From positions 206,671 to 270,670 of the forward strand of contig WBMV01008587.1 of NCBI GenBank assembly GCA_013396655.1: a stretch of 64,000 nucleotides of DNA, read 5' to 3'. This document shows, one piece after another, positions 9,196-22,800 of the stretch. Position 1 is the stretch's first letter. Each line of letters opens with the position of its first letter. The position numbers were made by a program, and so were the translations under genes. Source of the stretch: Campylorhamphus procurvoides (Eukaryota > Chordata > Aves > Passeriformes > Dendrocolaptidae). The notes below the pieces were generated by a model. The model had not been told where the DNA came from. It worked only from the letters and a program-made list of their open reading frames with translations, and made no database searches.

Positions 9196-12100
9196 GAGGA
9201 TGAGAAATGATTGCAAACTTTTCATTTTGAAGTGTTTCAGTGACCCTTGGATAAAAGCTTGAATCCACTGAAGTCCCCAGTTAACTCACAAATAGCTTCA
9301 GGGAGAAAAGGGGTGGATTTTTTTTCAAATATAAAAATATTTGCATTCATTATAAAATCATGTTAGCAAGGTGGTACTGGTGGGACAACTCTGTTCCCAC
9401 ATCTGATGAATTAGTCCAAGTCTCACTACTATGGCTCCACCTTAGCCAGTTACTACAAGCTCAAACATATGTAACAGAGAACCACCATATGGCTCTAAAA
9501 GTGTTAATAACAGCTACTGGAAACTGCAAGTACTGCTCATGAAATATTTAAAAAATCTATTAACATTAGGGGGTAGTGTCTGCAGTCTTAATCTCTATGT
9601 GGTATGGTCAATATTCCTTAGTCTATGTGTAGTAAATCAGAGTAGAATTTAGAAATATTAACCAAAATCAAATTACACTGAATCTGTTGCTGTAAAAGTG
9701 CATATGCAAATAAAACCCAGATCTTACCCCAAGCCTCTGATTAAGATTTGAACTTGGCCCAGTTGCTGTGACTAGACAAGGTTCCTCAGCCAGACCTCCT
9801 AAATTAAGAATCAGATGAAAAATATTTCATTCAGTGGTAAACTAAACAACAAATGTGAAACATTTTACAGCTTTAGAAAATAATCCAGGTCACACACATC
9901 TGAAACTTAATAGTGGGACACCTTTTGGAAAGAACATCCCCATTTTGTGCCTTACATCACTGATTTCCAAAACTATGTTGACTGCTTCCCTGCAGTTGGC
10001 ATGTACATCTATGTACATACACTGACATGGTGTATGTGAGATCCACTGCATTCCCAGCTTTCCCTGAGAGATGTCTCTGCAAAGACAACAGGTGCATGTG
10101 AACATTTCAGTGACTCTTTGACTGAAAGAAAATCCATTTTTCTCTGCTAACAATACAGGACTCACCAGATAGTTCCAACTCTGTTTAACTTATTGCTTTC
10201 ATAATCAAACTGTTCTGTACAAACTGCAGAACTTTTATCTTCTGTAAGAGCATTTGCTTTGGAGGGTGAAGGACCTGTCAGTCACTTGTTAATAATTTGA
10301 TCAGACCACTTTCGTTCCCATGGTCTGATGTAGCAGGTTAGTTTGCTGGTCATGAGGAAACAGAGCCATAGGAGTCACCATTCTTATTCTGGCAGACAGA
10401 GGGTATTTTAGGGTCCTCCTCACATCCCCTAATAACAACAGGCATTTCTCTCTCTCCTCCTGAGAGCCACATACTTCACATTTTCCCTGTACAAATAACT
10501 GCTCAGGCCCTTTTTTCAAAGAGCCTTTATTAAACCACCAACTATTTGCTGTCAAGACATTTAGGGTGAAATCATTGTGTTAAACAAATAAACGCAGCTT
10601 CATACAGATCTCCGCTCTGGGAGCAGAATAAGAAAATAATTTCTGTCTGCTCTCCATAAAAGCGGCTGGAAAGGCTGAAAGAAAAATATTATTTTTACTT
10701 CATTGTGTGAAATATCATTTTGGAGGATCTGACGCGTTGAGCGTTTGAAGAGTTTTTGCTGGCAGGTTTCAAGGGTCCCCTGGGTTGACCCCCTGGGATT
10801 GTTTTCTTCATTAATAAACTTTGCATGATGTGTGTTAAAAGGAACATTCTGTTTGCTTTGTAAATAAGGGATGTCAAACAAGAAGCAGAAGCCTTGCAGA
10901 CACTAGGTGAGCTGCTCTTCAAGAACAGGGGATGCTTGCGTGGAAAAACAAAAACCTCAGAAAACTCAAGAATAATGCGACTGCCTTATCCAAGCTGAGG
11001 CATTGCTGGGGAAACAATTCTGCCTGTAAACACAAATGAGGTAAATTTTTTGCAGATCCCAGTGAGAAAAAGTCACATGTTACTTCAAAGCAGCCGGGGA
11101 GAAACTTGGGAAGGCAACTGCAGGAACATCTGCCCACAGCCTGGCAAAGCAGGCAAGATGGTGCAGAGCAGACACTGACAGCACTGTGTGGAAGGAGCAT
11201 TTTGACAGCTCTGCAAGCAGTCCCAGGGAGAGGGACTGAAGAGAGTTTCTGCACCAGCATTTGACAAGTCTGATGCTGCTGTGGAAATTACTATGGTAAA
11301 GCTTCTGACTGGATTTAAGGGAGTAATTTGCAAGAAAGCAATCATCCTTTTGCTTGTCTTGGGGCTTTTTCTCACATCACAAAGCAGAAGTAAAAATAGT
11401 CTGATGTTTATTGGTGTTTATTTTCTATTGCCTGCCTTCTTGCCTGTATTGCCGCTCAACTCTTCTAGTGCTTCTGAACCTATTCATTTTCCATCTGTTG
11501 CCTACCCTCTTGAAGAACGCTAATAAGCCTTTTAAGATGACTTAACTCCTGTCATTCACAGCAAGACTATTTGAGATGCATCAGAAATGCCATAGCCAGG
11601 AAAGAAAACAGCCCCAGTGTCATTTTGGGTCCTGTGTGCAGGCATGGATAGAAATAGGCAGGCAGGCTACTTGACCCTTGATAGGCACTGGACAAAGGCC
11701 CTCAGCTGCCTTTGCCCAACTGGCACGTTTTCCCAGAGTGTGTCATCATTCTTCTGGGTAAAAAAATACCAGACTGCTTAAAACCTGTTTACATTAGGAA
11801 GAGAACAGTCAAGCATACAGTTTAAGAGATGAAGCAGAATCAATTCTGTAACTTCAATGATCCAGGAGAGGAAACATTTCAGTGTCCAATAGTCCTTGGA
11901 TGCAATTACAGCTAATGGGATCCTAGTTACCATTTCATGCCAAGCTGTGCAGTGCATCAAGAAGAGATGTGGCTTCCACAGCTAAGCCCCGTGCCAGCTT
12001 AAGAAGCAATTCTGAAACAAACATGAAATTAACAATATTACTTTTTTCTTAATCTCTATTGTATCTATATTACTGAAATACTTATCATATGTAGGTCACA

Positions 12101-13284
12101 TACCATGCAGTCAGTAATGGAATTGGGAAGCTATTGACCTCACTAAGCTGATTTTGGCGTTAAGTTAATAACTGAAAGAAAAATATTTAATTTGTCCAGA
12201 ATAAATATGTACGTTGTTTTGATCACTTTTTTTACAAAAATGGTGAAATGCAAACAAATTTTTGAAGAGGTGAATCAGTAGAATCTTGAGTCACGGTAAC
12301 AGGCCAGGGTGACAAATAGAGTTTTCAGCCAATTTAATCAGCCAATAAATATAAATGATGGAAAGATGTCTACTAAAAATTATAAAAGACACAAAATGCT
12401 TGTGAAGTGATTTATAGTGGATTTAGATTGCTAAAAATAAGATAAAGAATCTGTTTTCAGTTTAGAATTTTGACTACATATATCTCCTTCCACAAGCAGT
12501 CCCTCCCTGGAGCCCTCACTTGCATTGTGTTATTTTAGAGTTACTGTCACACTTAACAATTTTGTTTTGTGCAATGAGTAGGATTCATTAAGAATTTGCT
12601 TTGTGTAGTGTTTTTGTCATATATCCTCTTCCCATGTACAAATGTTCCTGTTTTGATTCTGCATCCAAATTGTCCTTACTCATTCCTTCTTACCAAGAAA
12701 CCTAAATCTGATTTACAAAATTTACTTGATCTGGTAAGAGGAAACTAGCTTAGTGCCTGGTCTGAGTTAACTGAGCTGCACTAGCTGCAGTCAGTTATTT
12801 ATACAGTTTCTTAGGGTAGAACAATTCCATGAGACAAGATGGACTAGAAAGCTGGCACAAACTTTTCCTGCTTTGGGTAGTTAGTTGCAAAACAGGTCAA
12901 GTCATTCATGATCAAGTACTAACATTTTCAGACCTTAGGGATTATATGGAATTATTATCTTCTTCTTATTCTTTTCTGGAAAAGAGATACCCATTGCACT
13001 GCTGGCCCTGATGGCAACTGCTTTAGGGAAGCCAAAAAGGGCATGAATATGGAAATTGAGCCCATTCATTGGAAAGACAAAGACCTGAAAATCCCCACAA
13101 TTAAAAAAATCCCCACATATCATTGATACAAAACAAGGTTAGAGACAGTAAGTGTTTCAAAGGTTATGTAAATACACATATATTTAAAAGCACTAAATGT
13201 GGAAGCATCCTTAGATGATGTCCAATTTGTTTTTAAAGAAATTAGAGTTTACACTGGTATTCCCAAAAAAACCAAAGCTACAAT

Positions 13285-13343
13285 ATAGTGTAATGTATGT
13301 AATGTATATAATGTATATGTAATGTACTGTAAAGTAATGTATC
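13285..13343. repeat. Degenerate (TAATGTAT)n tandem repeat
   Basis: Five to six imperfect units built on TAATGTAT/TAATGTATG. Confidence 0.8.
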
Positions 13344-13589
13344 CTGAAACATTGCCTCACAAAGTTTTAAAGGTAGAGTCCTGTGTTACATAACTTTTAA
13401 AGTCTTCATGTGCTTCAAACAACAAGATGTTTATCATGGCTACTATATGGCTCTTTGGTGATAAAGCTTCAAGGATTGTATGATGACAATGCTAGCGACA
13501 GCACTGCTTCCCATGTGAAAGGTGTTCAGCACACATCATTTGAACAAATTAGAATATTAGCGTGCAAATTACTTCTAAATGCATAAAGA

Positions 13590-14240
13590 CCATACTTTAC
13601 AGGTGTTTGGACAACCTCTTTTGAAAAAAGATTTCTCTGTGAACCTTTCTGGGTAGTCTGTTCACTAGCCTTGGAGTTAAGGATTGTCTAATCTATCTTC
13701 TTTGCTCACATTCATGTACTTTTTCACAATCTGTCCCCAGCGGACATGGAAAATCATTGATCACTGTCGCCTTCATAACAACTTTTTATATATTGGGAAA
13801 TTGTTATCCCTTCCTCCCCCACCCCTTGAGCCTCATGCTTAGTCTTCTATTTTCTAGACTAAACAAACCCAGTTCTTTCAACCTTTTCTTGTAGGTCATG
13901 TTTTCTAAACCTCTGCTCATTCTTGCTGCTCTCCTTTGCACTCTCTTCAATTTGTCTATATCTTTCTTGATGTGTGGTTCCCAAAGCTGTACACAGTACA
14001 CCAGATGAGGCCTTACCCATGTAGCCTAAAGCAGAACACTTACTACTATTTTCCACTGGTAAGACATTCCAGGTAAAGCATCAAAGAATAATATTTGCAT
14101 TTATTCTAACACTGCATCATCAAGTCATGCTATTGTGATTTTCTATGACCTCCAGAACACTTTCTACAATACTCTTGCAGAGTCATAATCTGTCTTATCT
14201 TGTTTCTGTGTTTACCAAGATTATTTTTTATTTAACCACA
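13590..14240 (-). mobile_element. Old CR1/L3-type LINE 3' fragment
   Basis: Antisense CR1-clade sequence. The minus-strand frame at 13804-14001 keeps a clear CR1 ORF2 C-terminus: [13 protein letters not shown] near residues 2-14, [10 protein letters not shown] at about 19-28 and [13 protein letters not shown] near 41-53. The 3' UTR side lies to the left (about 13590-13800) and more decayed ORF2 sequence to the right. It is more diverged than the copies at 173 and 6007. Some L3-like traces may continue to about 14.8 kb (14640-14800) but I cannot set a firm boundary. Confidence 0.8.
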
Positions 14241-17081
14241 TCTTGCATACAGTGCCTGTATGATACCAACTCCTGTAGTTCGAAGAGGTAAGGACCAAGG
14301 TGTTGTATGCTGTGATCCATGACTGTCACTGTCCCAGGACTGTATGGTCATGCCATATCTCTGGTAGCAATGACATTTTTGCCAGTCTTGAGTCCTAGCA
14401 GTTTATGAAATACACAGAGAGGATATCTGAGAGCCCATCTCACATATGTTTTACAATGGATGTGCTGTTTACAGCAACTTAAAGAGCAACTTCAGACTCA
14501 CTTCTAGCCAGAGGATCACTGTGAGAACACAATTGTCCTGCTTGAGTGCACCCCATATGACACCAAGTATGAAACAAATGCACCCTACATATATTTTCCT
14601 TGAATTAGCATAGTCTGCTTTTAAGATGACTTTATCAACCTGGACTGCTTTACCTCCTACTTTATCTTCTGAAACCTGATGCACCAGTTCTTTCAGTTTA
14701 ATAAATTGCTCTTTCTGAAATGTAATGTTCTTGTTCTGCTGCTCTTCTAAGTTCTTTCCACCTGTTCAACCTTTCTTTTCATCTGATGGTTAATTTTCCT
14801 CTACTTTCAGATTGTAACCATATTTTTCCAAGAACCAGTAAATCTCCCCTCATAACTGTCCCTTTCCTTGAAGTGTTTTCTGAGGACAGCTTGATATTTT
14901 TGACACACTCTGGGAACATAATGGACCATTTTTCACTTTTGCAACAGACAAGCAAGCTCTGTAGGAATTGTTCTTTGGATATTTCTATACCGGAGGATTT
15001 GGGGTTTATATGCTTCACAACTTACACCTCACCATCCAGTAGGGTGGTTTGCAGTCCAGCTCTGCTAAATCTTGCCTTTACTTTTTCCCATCTGTTCTAA
15101 CCCCAGAAACAGCCAATGGTGTTGCCTCATGCATCCCTCTGAATTTCAAAACAATCACATAACCAGTATTTAAGTTCTTATATCAATACGTGATAGGACT
15201 AATAATTGCATTCTTAAAATAAATCTATGAAGCAATATAAATAAACCTGCAAATTTGAAATAAAAATAGAGAACCCAACTGCCAAAAAACTAGTGGTGAA
15301 GTTTTACCTGCTTTGGTGAAGTTCTCAAATTCCTGGCATTTGTCTGGAGATGCATCAGCAAAGTGTTTTGCTATTTTCATTTTTCTTCTTTTATGTTTGG
15401 TTCCCCTCATTTACCATCTATTTCTAAGCTTTTCACTGGATCTGTATTTCTATTTTTTTTGTCATTTGAGGACCCTGTCAGCAGTTTCCCTCAAAGCCAG
15501 TGCAATCCCAGTCTCTGCAGAAAGTGATCCCATTTCTGACTGGTAATTCTCCTTTGTAACATACAGTCTGGAGGCTAAGGAAGCCAAAATCCTTCTGTCA
15601 ACACTCTGTGCAACCAAGCATTCTCCTTTAGCCCTGGCCATTTTAATCTACGGGATCACTTTCAGAGCCTCTGTTCTTAACCTCCCAGTGCCGAGCAGCT
15701 GTTGGTCATGTGGATTCAGTAAATCAAGTAAAGTCTTCTCTTCCCCATCCTCCATTTTCCCTCAGCCAGGTTCTGGGTTATTTAAAGTCGTATTTCTTCT
15801 CTTATCCAACACTGCCCACTCTTGCCACTGTTCTATTGTGCACACACAGGGGTCTCCTGAGGTCCTCTTGGCAGAGGATGCTGCCCTTGGATGTCTCTTG
15901 CCTGGCCAACGGTCCTCATGGCTCAGCTGTCAAGCTCCCATGTCACCTCATCATGTTCTAATTCCCCCATACAAGGCTGCCACAGCTCGTGTGTCTTCAG
16001 CCTGGAGACCTCAAGAGGCACTGCAGTTTTTCCAGCAACAGGTAATACCAAAGGGGAAACTGGTGATGTAATTATTGCCATGTGACCTGGTGAATTAAGA
16101 GCCAGATTAGAAACAAAACTGGTGACTTTATTGTAGTCAGCAGCCTCCAATCATGTCTGAGTCATGGAATATCTGCCGAGGTCTAGTGGGCCTCAACTCT
16201 CCTGCAGATCAGGGAATATTATTAAGCCTGCTTTGTACTCCTGGCATGGATAGTCCAAGTGATTTGTTCTGAGTTACTCAGCAGAAAACTTCCTTTGCTC
16301 CTAAGCATTACCAGGCTAGACTCAGCTGCTTTCCATGTTCAAAGTTTTATAGTCACCTCTCTATTTTTTTGAATTTTTTTAATTGCTTGTTTTTCTTGAG
16401 ATGACATATATTAGAACATTTTTTCTGTACCACTTCTTTGTGATAATCAGCATTACAATTACCAACTTTGTTCAACAACGGGTTCAGTGCCCTTTGATGA
16501 ATCCTGTTGATTCCTTTATATGACATCAGTCATATTAAAAAGGTATATTTATTGCAGAATAAAACTCAAGCTTTGGAACCTTTCACTTCAAAGCCATCTA
16601 CAAAAGGAATTTTCCTTTCTTTTTTTTTTTCTTTTTTTTTTATTTTTAAAAATCAACTCTTTCCATTGATGAATTTTTGACACAGCCCATTTTGAAACCT
16701 TGTTATTTGAAACAGCTTGCTGATGTTTTCTTAAATTGCATCCTCTTGCGGGTCCATAAAATCCTGAAGTTATTACAAATAAATAAACGAAGTTTCTCTT
16801 CATGATGTAAACCAGCTTTGAATGAAGTCATTGAGTGGAAGTTTGACTTGGATTGCTTCTGAAAAGCTACTCAGACCCAGGGCAAAGTTCTGCTTTTCCT
16901 CTCTGTGCTGCAGAAATTGGTGAGCAGCTGTTCTAAGGCAACTGAGGGGAGCAAACCCCTGTTGCTTAATGTCTTGTTTTAATTTCCAGTGGGAAACCAA
17001 GTATCAGAAAGCCCATACTCTCCAATCCATTTTCTTACACTCACTTTTCCCAAGTAGTATCCTTCTGAGCAAGTTGTACAG
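14241..17081. other. Gene-free stretch with possible ancient LINE remnants
   Basis: No gene is recognised. 14640-14800 is weakly reminiscent of the upstream ORF2 region of an L3/CR1 element in antisense, as would be expected if the 13.6-kb fragment were once longer. A pyrimidine-rich run lies at about 16608-16650. Confidence 0.4.
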
Positions 17082-17224
17082 TTTCACAGAATATTCTGAG
17101 TTGGAAGGGACCTACAAAGATTGTCCAGTTCGGCTTTTAAGTGAATGGCCCATATACAGGAATCAAATCCATAGACCCTGGTGTTACTAACATTTTATCT
17201 GACCATTTGAGCTAATCTCAGGGG
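17082..17224 (-). mobile_element. tRNA-Ile-derived SINE with CR1-like 3' tail (TguSINE1-like)
   Basis: Read on the minus strand, the 5' part (about 17224-17150) follows a tRNA-Ile: GAGATTAGCTCA head, then an anticodon-arm region close to 'gtgctaataacacc' (here mutated), then a T-arm with GGATTTGATTCC. The A box (TAGCTCAAATGG, complement of 17203-17214) and B box (complement of 17159-17170) of the internal RNA polymerase III promoter are recognisable. The 3' part (17150-17082) is the CR1 tail 'gggtcccttccaactcagaatattctgtga'-type, which lets the SINE borrow the CR1 reverse transcriptase. The tRNA head is mutated, so it is an old inactive copy. TguSINE1 is, from memory, a passerine family, which is the main taxonomic clue here. 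Confidence 0.85.
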
Positions 17225-17859
17225 CTTCAGTACTAGTGAAAAAGAAGAGATCTGAGATTTCCCTTCTCTCTTACATTAGGCATCTTATCCCATCCGGCAA
17301 TGCAGTGGGTCTCAAGCTTCCCCCAGATCAGTGGAGCTGGCACAGATGTTTGATGACCTGTGCCACTCTGAGCTGGACCACAAAGCTTGTGGCACCAGCA
17401 AGAAGAGCAGACAGCACAGTTCAGACTCTCCTGTGGGCCACGGGACATGAACAAAAAATGCCGTGAAATTGTTCCAGCACTTCACTTGGTTTTCTGCCCA
17501 TTCCTTCCCACTGTGTTCCTCTGCTCTTCCACAGGTCTTCATGACTATCCTTGACAGCTTTTATGTCACTGAGAGAAAAATTAGACCTACTCTGGCCCCC
17601 TGGAAATGCCCAAATCTGAGTTGGTATCGTCCTCAATGACAGCTTATTCCAGTGCGTTTTAAAGAGATGCCAAAAAAACTTGTTGATTGCTTGTGGATTC
17701 AGGAGATACAGATAGTCTTAGCACAAAGTAGCATATATTTTCAACTAGCATCTGGAGCTCTGATTGTTTATACTGATCTTTTTGGCTTTTCAAATTTTGT
17801 GCAGTTTTCACAAATAAGCACCAACAATGCAAAACCTAAAACAGGTATGAATCATTTCA

Positions 17860-18225
17860 TGTATCAATAACACGGCTGGATGGGGACAGCTCTCCCCTTC
17901 CCTGTCCCTCTGCACATGGCCAGGTGGTTGGGCCACAGGGTCCTCCCCAGGTCTCAGTATGGAGGATACATACACACTGGGAACAGGAAGCAGAAAGAGA
18001 GATTTATTTACCTGGCCAGGTCATTTATAGACCTCATGACCAGGGTCAAAGGGGAGGGATACAAGGAACCAATCAGAACACAACTTGGTGGGGGCTTGCA
18101 TACTAATTAGGAAGGTAAGAGGTGGCTTTTCCAGGGGCCTAGGGAAAAAGGGTAGGCGGCTTTCCAGGGACCTGGGAGAAGGGGAAGGTGGCTTTCCAAG
18201 GGCCTGGGAAAAAGGGTAACACAAC
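17860..18225 (-). mobile_element. Compact endogenous-retrovirus solo LTR with U3 direct repeats
   Basis: On the minus strand the segment has LTR architecture in order: three direct repeats (18218-18121), a CCAAT-type box (GATTGGTT, complement of 18067-18074), a TATA box (TATAAATG, complement of 18022-18029), a polyadenylation signal (AATAAA, complement of 18003-18008) and a U5-like remainder to about 17860. TG and CA dinucleotides at 17860 and 18225 could be the ends, giving about 366 bp, but no matching target-site duplication is visible and the ends may be off. No internal viral sequence flanks it. I cannot assign the family; the ordered promoter signals are what support the call. Confidence 0.65.
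18121..18218. repeat. Three 32-34-bp tandem units (U3 repeats)
   Basis: Imperfect units at 18121-18154, 18155-18186 and 18187-18218 share the core GGTGGCTTTCCAGGGCCTGG. They sit where LTR enhancer repeats are normally found. Confidence 0.85.
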
Positions 18226-19724
18226 AATAAACCTCATAATACAGTGTTACAAAATGCTTTCATTGGTTTCTTTATCTTTAGTGGCCCATCTCCTGCAGGA
18301 TCTGTTCCACTCTTTATATTGTAGGTCTATTCCCACATATCAATCATGTCAAACAAAAGGCTCACTTGATTTTTTAATCACTTCATTAGCTGTACTTACA
18401 ACTAAGCAATGCAACCAATAAAGTCAGCAGTCTGTCTCATAATACTGACTTGTAATGGCCAGGACAACCTGCTCCCACTTCTGACAGAGGACCAGACTCT
18501 GACACTGGAGTTGTACACCACATTTCAAATGATGTTGCTATGTCAAAAGCCCTGTGCAAGCACTGAGACTGTTTGTGGAGTGAGGTATTAAACTCTTGAC
18601 CAGAGTTAATACATATCTGCCCATAATCTTCACAGGAATCAAATAATGGATGAGAAAAATACCATCAAAGTGGCAGGACGTCTGGAAGGTAAAATTAAAA
18701 CTTTATTTCAAGATACAGCTAGAATTAAAAGGAACAGTTTCCTAATATGTGAAAGTCAGTATAAGTACAACATTTGGCAGTATGATTGAGACCTAAGTGC
18801 TATTTATTCTTTCTCAGCTGATTGAATTTTAGTTTCTCTTTTACAAGCTGGCTTTTACAGGTTTGTCATTCTAGTTCCCTGAAGGCTGAGCACTCACACA
18901 ACTGCATGCCCCGATGTACATTGGCAGAGGTTAGCACTGGGCAGAGATTAGCAGTGGTCAGTGGGTGTTGGACTCCCACTCCTCTCTCTCCCTACCCTGA
19001 AAACTCTGAGTTGAAAACCAAAATATTGGCAGATAGTCTTTTGTACCTGGACATGTTGTCACTGCAGCCTGTGATGGAGCATCCAAGTCCACCTCTCCCA
19101 CTCCTCCCAGTGACACAGGGAGATCATCCCTCTCTGTGGGGTAGAGGGAGCAGTGGGTTAGGTCAGTCGAGCAGCAGCACATTTTGTCAGACTGAGTGTA
19201 ACCAGACATCCTGACTGAGAGACGAGAGCTGCTACATTCAGCTTCCAACCACAGCTCCCATGAAACTTTGTGGCAGCATTTCAGTGTGGAAATTCTTCAG
19301 TTTTCAGACATTAGGGGGTAGGGTACGGGATGGAAAAAGCTTGTTGAAAAACCGACACTGTTCACAGGAAACCGATACTTAAATAATTCATTTAGCTACA
19401 CACAGATTTTCTGTCAATAAACAGTTTTAAAATATTCCTGATCATCTCTAGTTGAGTCTGCAACCATAGTGAGCTTTTTTATTACTCTGAGTACCTCTGA
19501 ATCAGTTAATCCTGCTGTTTTCCCTTCCTCCACATAAGGTAGAGATTTGTTCATCTCATGGGATACTCAGTCAGCCTTTGACTCCCCACTCTGACAGCCA
19601 AGTTACAGTTTCAGCTCCACGAAAGAGTGTTTATATAAGAGCTATAGAGAAAAGACACCTATGAAAAAAGAAAATTAATTATATTTGTTTGTGTTATAGA
19701 TGCTCTCAGCAGCCCCAGTCACGG
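18226..19724. other. Gene-free stretch
   Basis: No gene or clear repeat is seen. Reading frames at 18822-19248 are overlapping on both strands and look like chance. Confidence 0.45.
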
Positions 19725-19860
19725 CTGGGCCCCAGTACATAGCACAGATTAAGATCATAGTTGCAGTCTGAAGCTGCTTGCAATCTAATTAAGACAAGAT
19801 GTAACCCACTGATGCAACAAATAGTTGAGAAGAGGATCGAAGATGGGGGAAGCTCTCACT
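19725..19860. repeat. Possible ancient amniote LINE/SINE relic
   Basis: The text around 19770-19830 ('gcttgcaatctaattaagac...gatgcaacaaatag') resembles the widespread 'agagcttacaatctaaataagacaaga' amniote repeat motif (L2/L3/MIR-tail type). Recognised from memory only. Confidence 0.35.
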
Positions 19861-22800
19861 CCTTAAGAGGAGAAAAAAAACTATAAATTTTTGCAAATTG
19901 CCCAGTTCCAGCATCTGGGGTTTGAAAAAGTTCACTGGGTATCACAAAACCAACAACTAATAAGGAGTTTGTAATAAATCTTGAGAGCACATAAAAGATT
20001 GGCTTATTACTTGATGTTTTCTGTTTGAGGATTTTGCAGGTTTTATTTTCCTTTTCATGGGTACTTCATGTTTGTGCCTTTAACTGAAAGGTGATGAATT
20101 ACATCAGCCCATATTTTGAAATGCTGTATATACTGTGATTGCCTACCCTTGGAACTAGCTGCAGAGGTAGATCTTCAGAAGACAAAGGATTCTTCAGGAG
20201 TCATAATTGTCAAGAAAGCCTAAGAGACTGGTATGTTGTACACAGTCTTGACTAATCAGCTCCCTGCACCTGTGAATACAATGCTGAAGGAACAGATCAG
20301 AGGTACGAGTCAGTTTTTTCTATCTGAACAAGAAGCTGAATCTTAAATTTATCTGTAGGTATTCATATTTCAGTACTAATTACTTCCCCATGGATTGTCT
20401 TTCTGTAAGTACTCAGGTACCATGCTTATCTCAAAGTCCTAGCAACATCCTGTATGTTCACAAGTCCCGTCTCCCTAGATTGAATCCTAGATACTTGCCC
20501 AAATTTCTAGATTTTGGAAGGAACAACTGCACATTTTCCTATTTGAATCACTGGAACAACTCTTCTTTAACAACTGTATGGCATAAGCATGCTCAGCAAG
20601 AGTAATTCTGATTACTGTTTGGAGTCTACCTGTAATGCTTGTTAGAAGCAGAAGGTAACAGCAATTCAGTCTGCAACACTCTTTTCTCTAGATCTGTCTT
20701 TAATAAAAAACTAAATTATGGCACTGAGACAGTCACAATTCTGTTTGAAAGAGCTCAACAAAGATAACCTTTTCTATTTTTGAAAAAATTCTGAGTAATA
20801 ACTGGGGAAAAGTAAAATAAATCCAGTAAAATATTCTTCATCATGACACAGTCAGTGATTGTTGGTGGTGGAAGTAGGAAGAAGAAAGCCGAAAAAGTCA
20901 AATTTTCAGGAAGTTTTTGACCAAAAATGTCTACCTTAAAAGGAGCATACTGAAATCCAATCACCTTCACATAACAGTCTTGAAAATGCATAAATATATT
21001 AATTTTAAAAGTGTTCGCAAAACTTCACAGCTGCTGCAGGCATGTGCTCTAATATTTAGAACTGTTACAACCAGACCCAGTTAGATTATCAATCAGACAT
21101 TTGTAAATTACCAGAGTAACTAAATTATAGCTCAGTCAGCCTAGCCTGAGAGTACCAGTCTCTATTTCTAATGATTTCAACATCATTCTTAGAATTGCAT
21201 AGTTCTAAATACCGCTCAAAACTTTACTCCAAACTGGTTTAATTCTTCAGAAAATATAATCCTTCAGAAACAGTACTGAGTTAATACTTCAATAGGATAA
21301 AAAGGGATATTCATGATGCTGATTAGAATGGACTGTCAGTCTGACAAGCCATGAACATGAAATGCAAACTGCTTATGATCATTTAACTCCTTGCAACACA
21401 GTGTTGCAACTAGACTGTTAACTCAATTTCCCTGTTAAAGCAATTATAGCTTGCTCGTGTAATTTTTTTTTTTAAATTTAAACATAAATGTGAAATTTTT
21501 CTTCATTTCCTGCCACAGGCTTATGTAGTATTCCTGCATTTAAAAAAAAAAAACCTGTCATGTTCCGCCTCAGAATTTGCTGTATTTCAAAAGTAACTGA
21601 AGTAATTGTTGACATATACAAGGAGTAACCACATCACAAAACCTGTTTGCACAGTTATTTCAAACTATTCCTCTGTTCTAGTAAACAAGAATGTTTGTAT
21701 AAGGACTATTCACATTTGTCTACACTTAATATCTTTTTTCTTTAGAATAATAGGATCATTCTCCTTCAGCAGGAATGTAAAATGGTAAAACGTGACCACA
21801 GAGGCTGCCCACTACTGAGCTATGAACCTGCTGTTCTCTGTACCTACTTCGATTTCTGTTTCCCAGTAAAATCCCAGTGACATGTCTCTCATGTGGCTCA
21901 CTAGTGCTCCCAATCTTGCAAAGCCAGCATGAAAGAAATGCAGATCCTTCCATTTCCTGTTGGTAGAAACTATATGCAGTAGACGTGAGTTAGTGAAATA
22001 AAATCTTTTGCACATTTGCAGTCAGAAAGTCTTTGAAAATTTTAGACTGCAATGGTAATACTTTTATGATAAAATAATGTCTCCTTTTCTAGTATACAGT
22101 TTATTAGAATAATAGGCATTTGAAATACCAAAGAACAGGTAAGCATTGAACCATTTTGGCTGGGATCTGAAAATCCAGAAGGAAATTTTGCGGTAGAGAG
22201 TATTTTTTTTAAAGAATTTTTCAGATATTAAGCGTTCCCTCTCAAACTGTCAACAGATTTTGTCCTTTTCCTTAGCCTGATCAAGGACAAAGCTTCTATG
22301 AAGTTGTTTGGTTTTTTCCCAGGTCTTTACTGAACCTTGTCTATGGCTCAGAAAAGAAGAAATAAGGGATGGGCAGCCCTCTTCTAATTAGGCAGCCTAT
22401 GCTCCATCAGGTTAGTCCAGGTGAAGCCACTGCCATTGGGATCTGTCCGTGGGCTGACTGCAGCCTGAAGAGAAGAACTAATGAGGAAGTGCCTGGGGAA
22501 TATGAGGAAATGCCTTGTTGTACCATGTTTGTCTGCTTTACAGATATGAGTAATGTAAACAGGAGCCTTTCTACATGTGTCATGGCAAGGAGACAAAAAC
22601 TATCATGGAAGGTGTTAGTTTAATGGCTCTGGCATACAGCCAACAAAAAGGCCAGAGGGTCAGGCCCTTTTCAAAGGTGCAGGGTGCAAGCTAATGCTGG
22701 AGGAAAGGTAGCCATTATGTCCTCTGGCATAAAACAGTCTCCCACCAGCTGCTCTGATTTATAGGAGCTGCAGCAGCTCAAGCCCACTTCAAAACCAAGG

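Larger units (their letters stand above)
8378..13284. other. Gene-free AT-rich stretch
   Basis: No coding gene is recognised. It contains a perfect 17-bp tandem duplication (8684-8717) and a 14-bp inverted repeat (9010-9195). Two blocks (about 10690-10880 and 12290-12480) read like slowly evolving noncoding DNA, but only by eye. Confidence 0.45.

Noticed and set aside
17159..17214. Functional tRNA-Ile gene
   Set aside because: The A and B boxes are present but the cloverleaf is broken by substitutions and it continues into a CR1 tail, so it is a SINE.
18121..18218. CRISPR-like repeat array
   Set aside because: The three units abut without spacers and lie within a retroviral LTR in vertebrate DNA.
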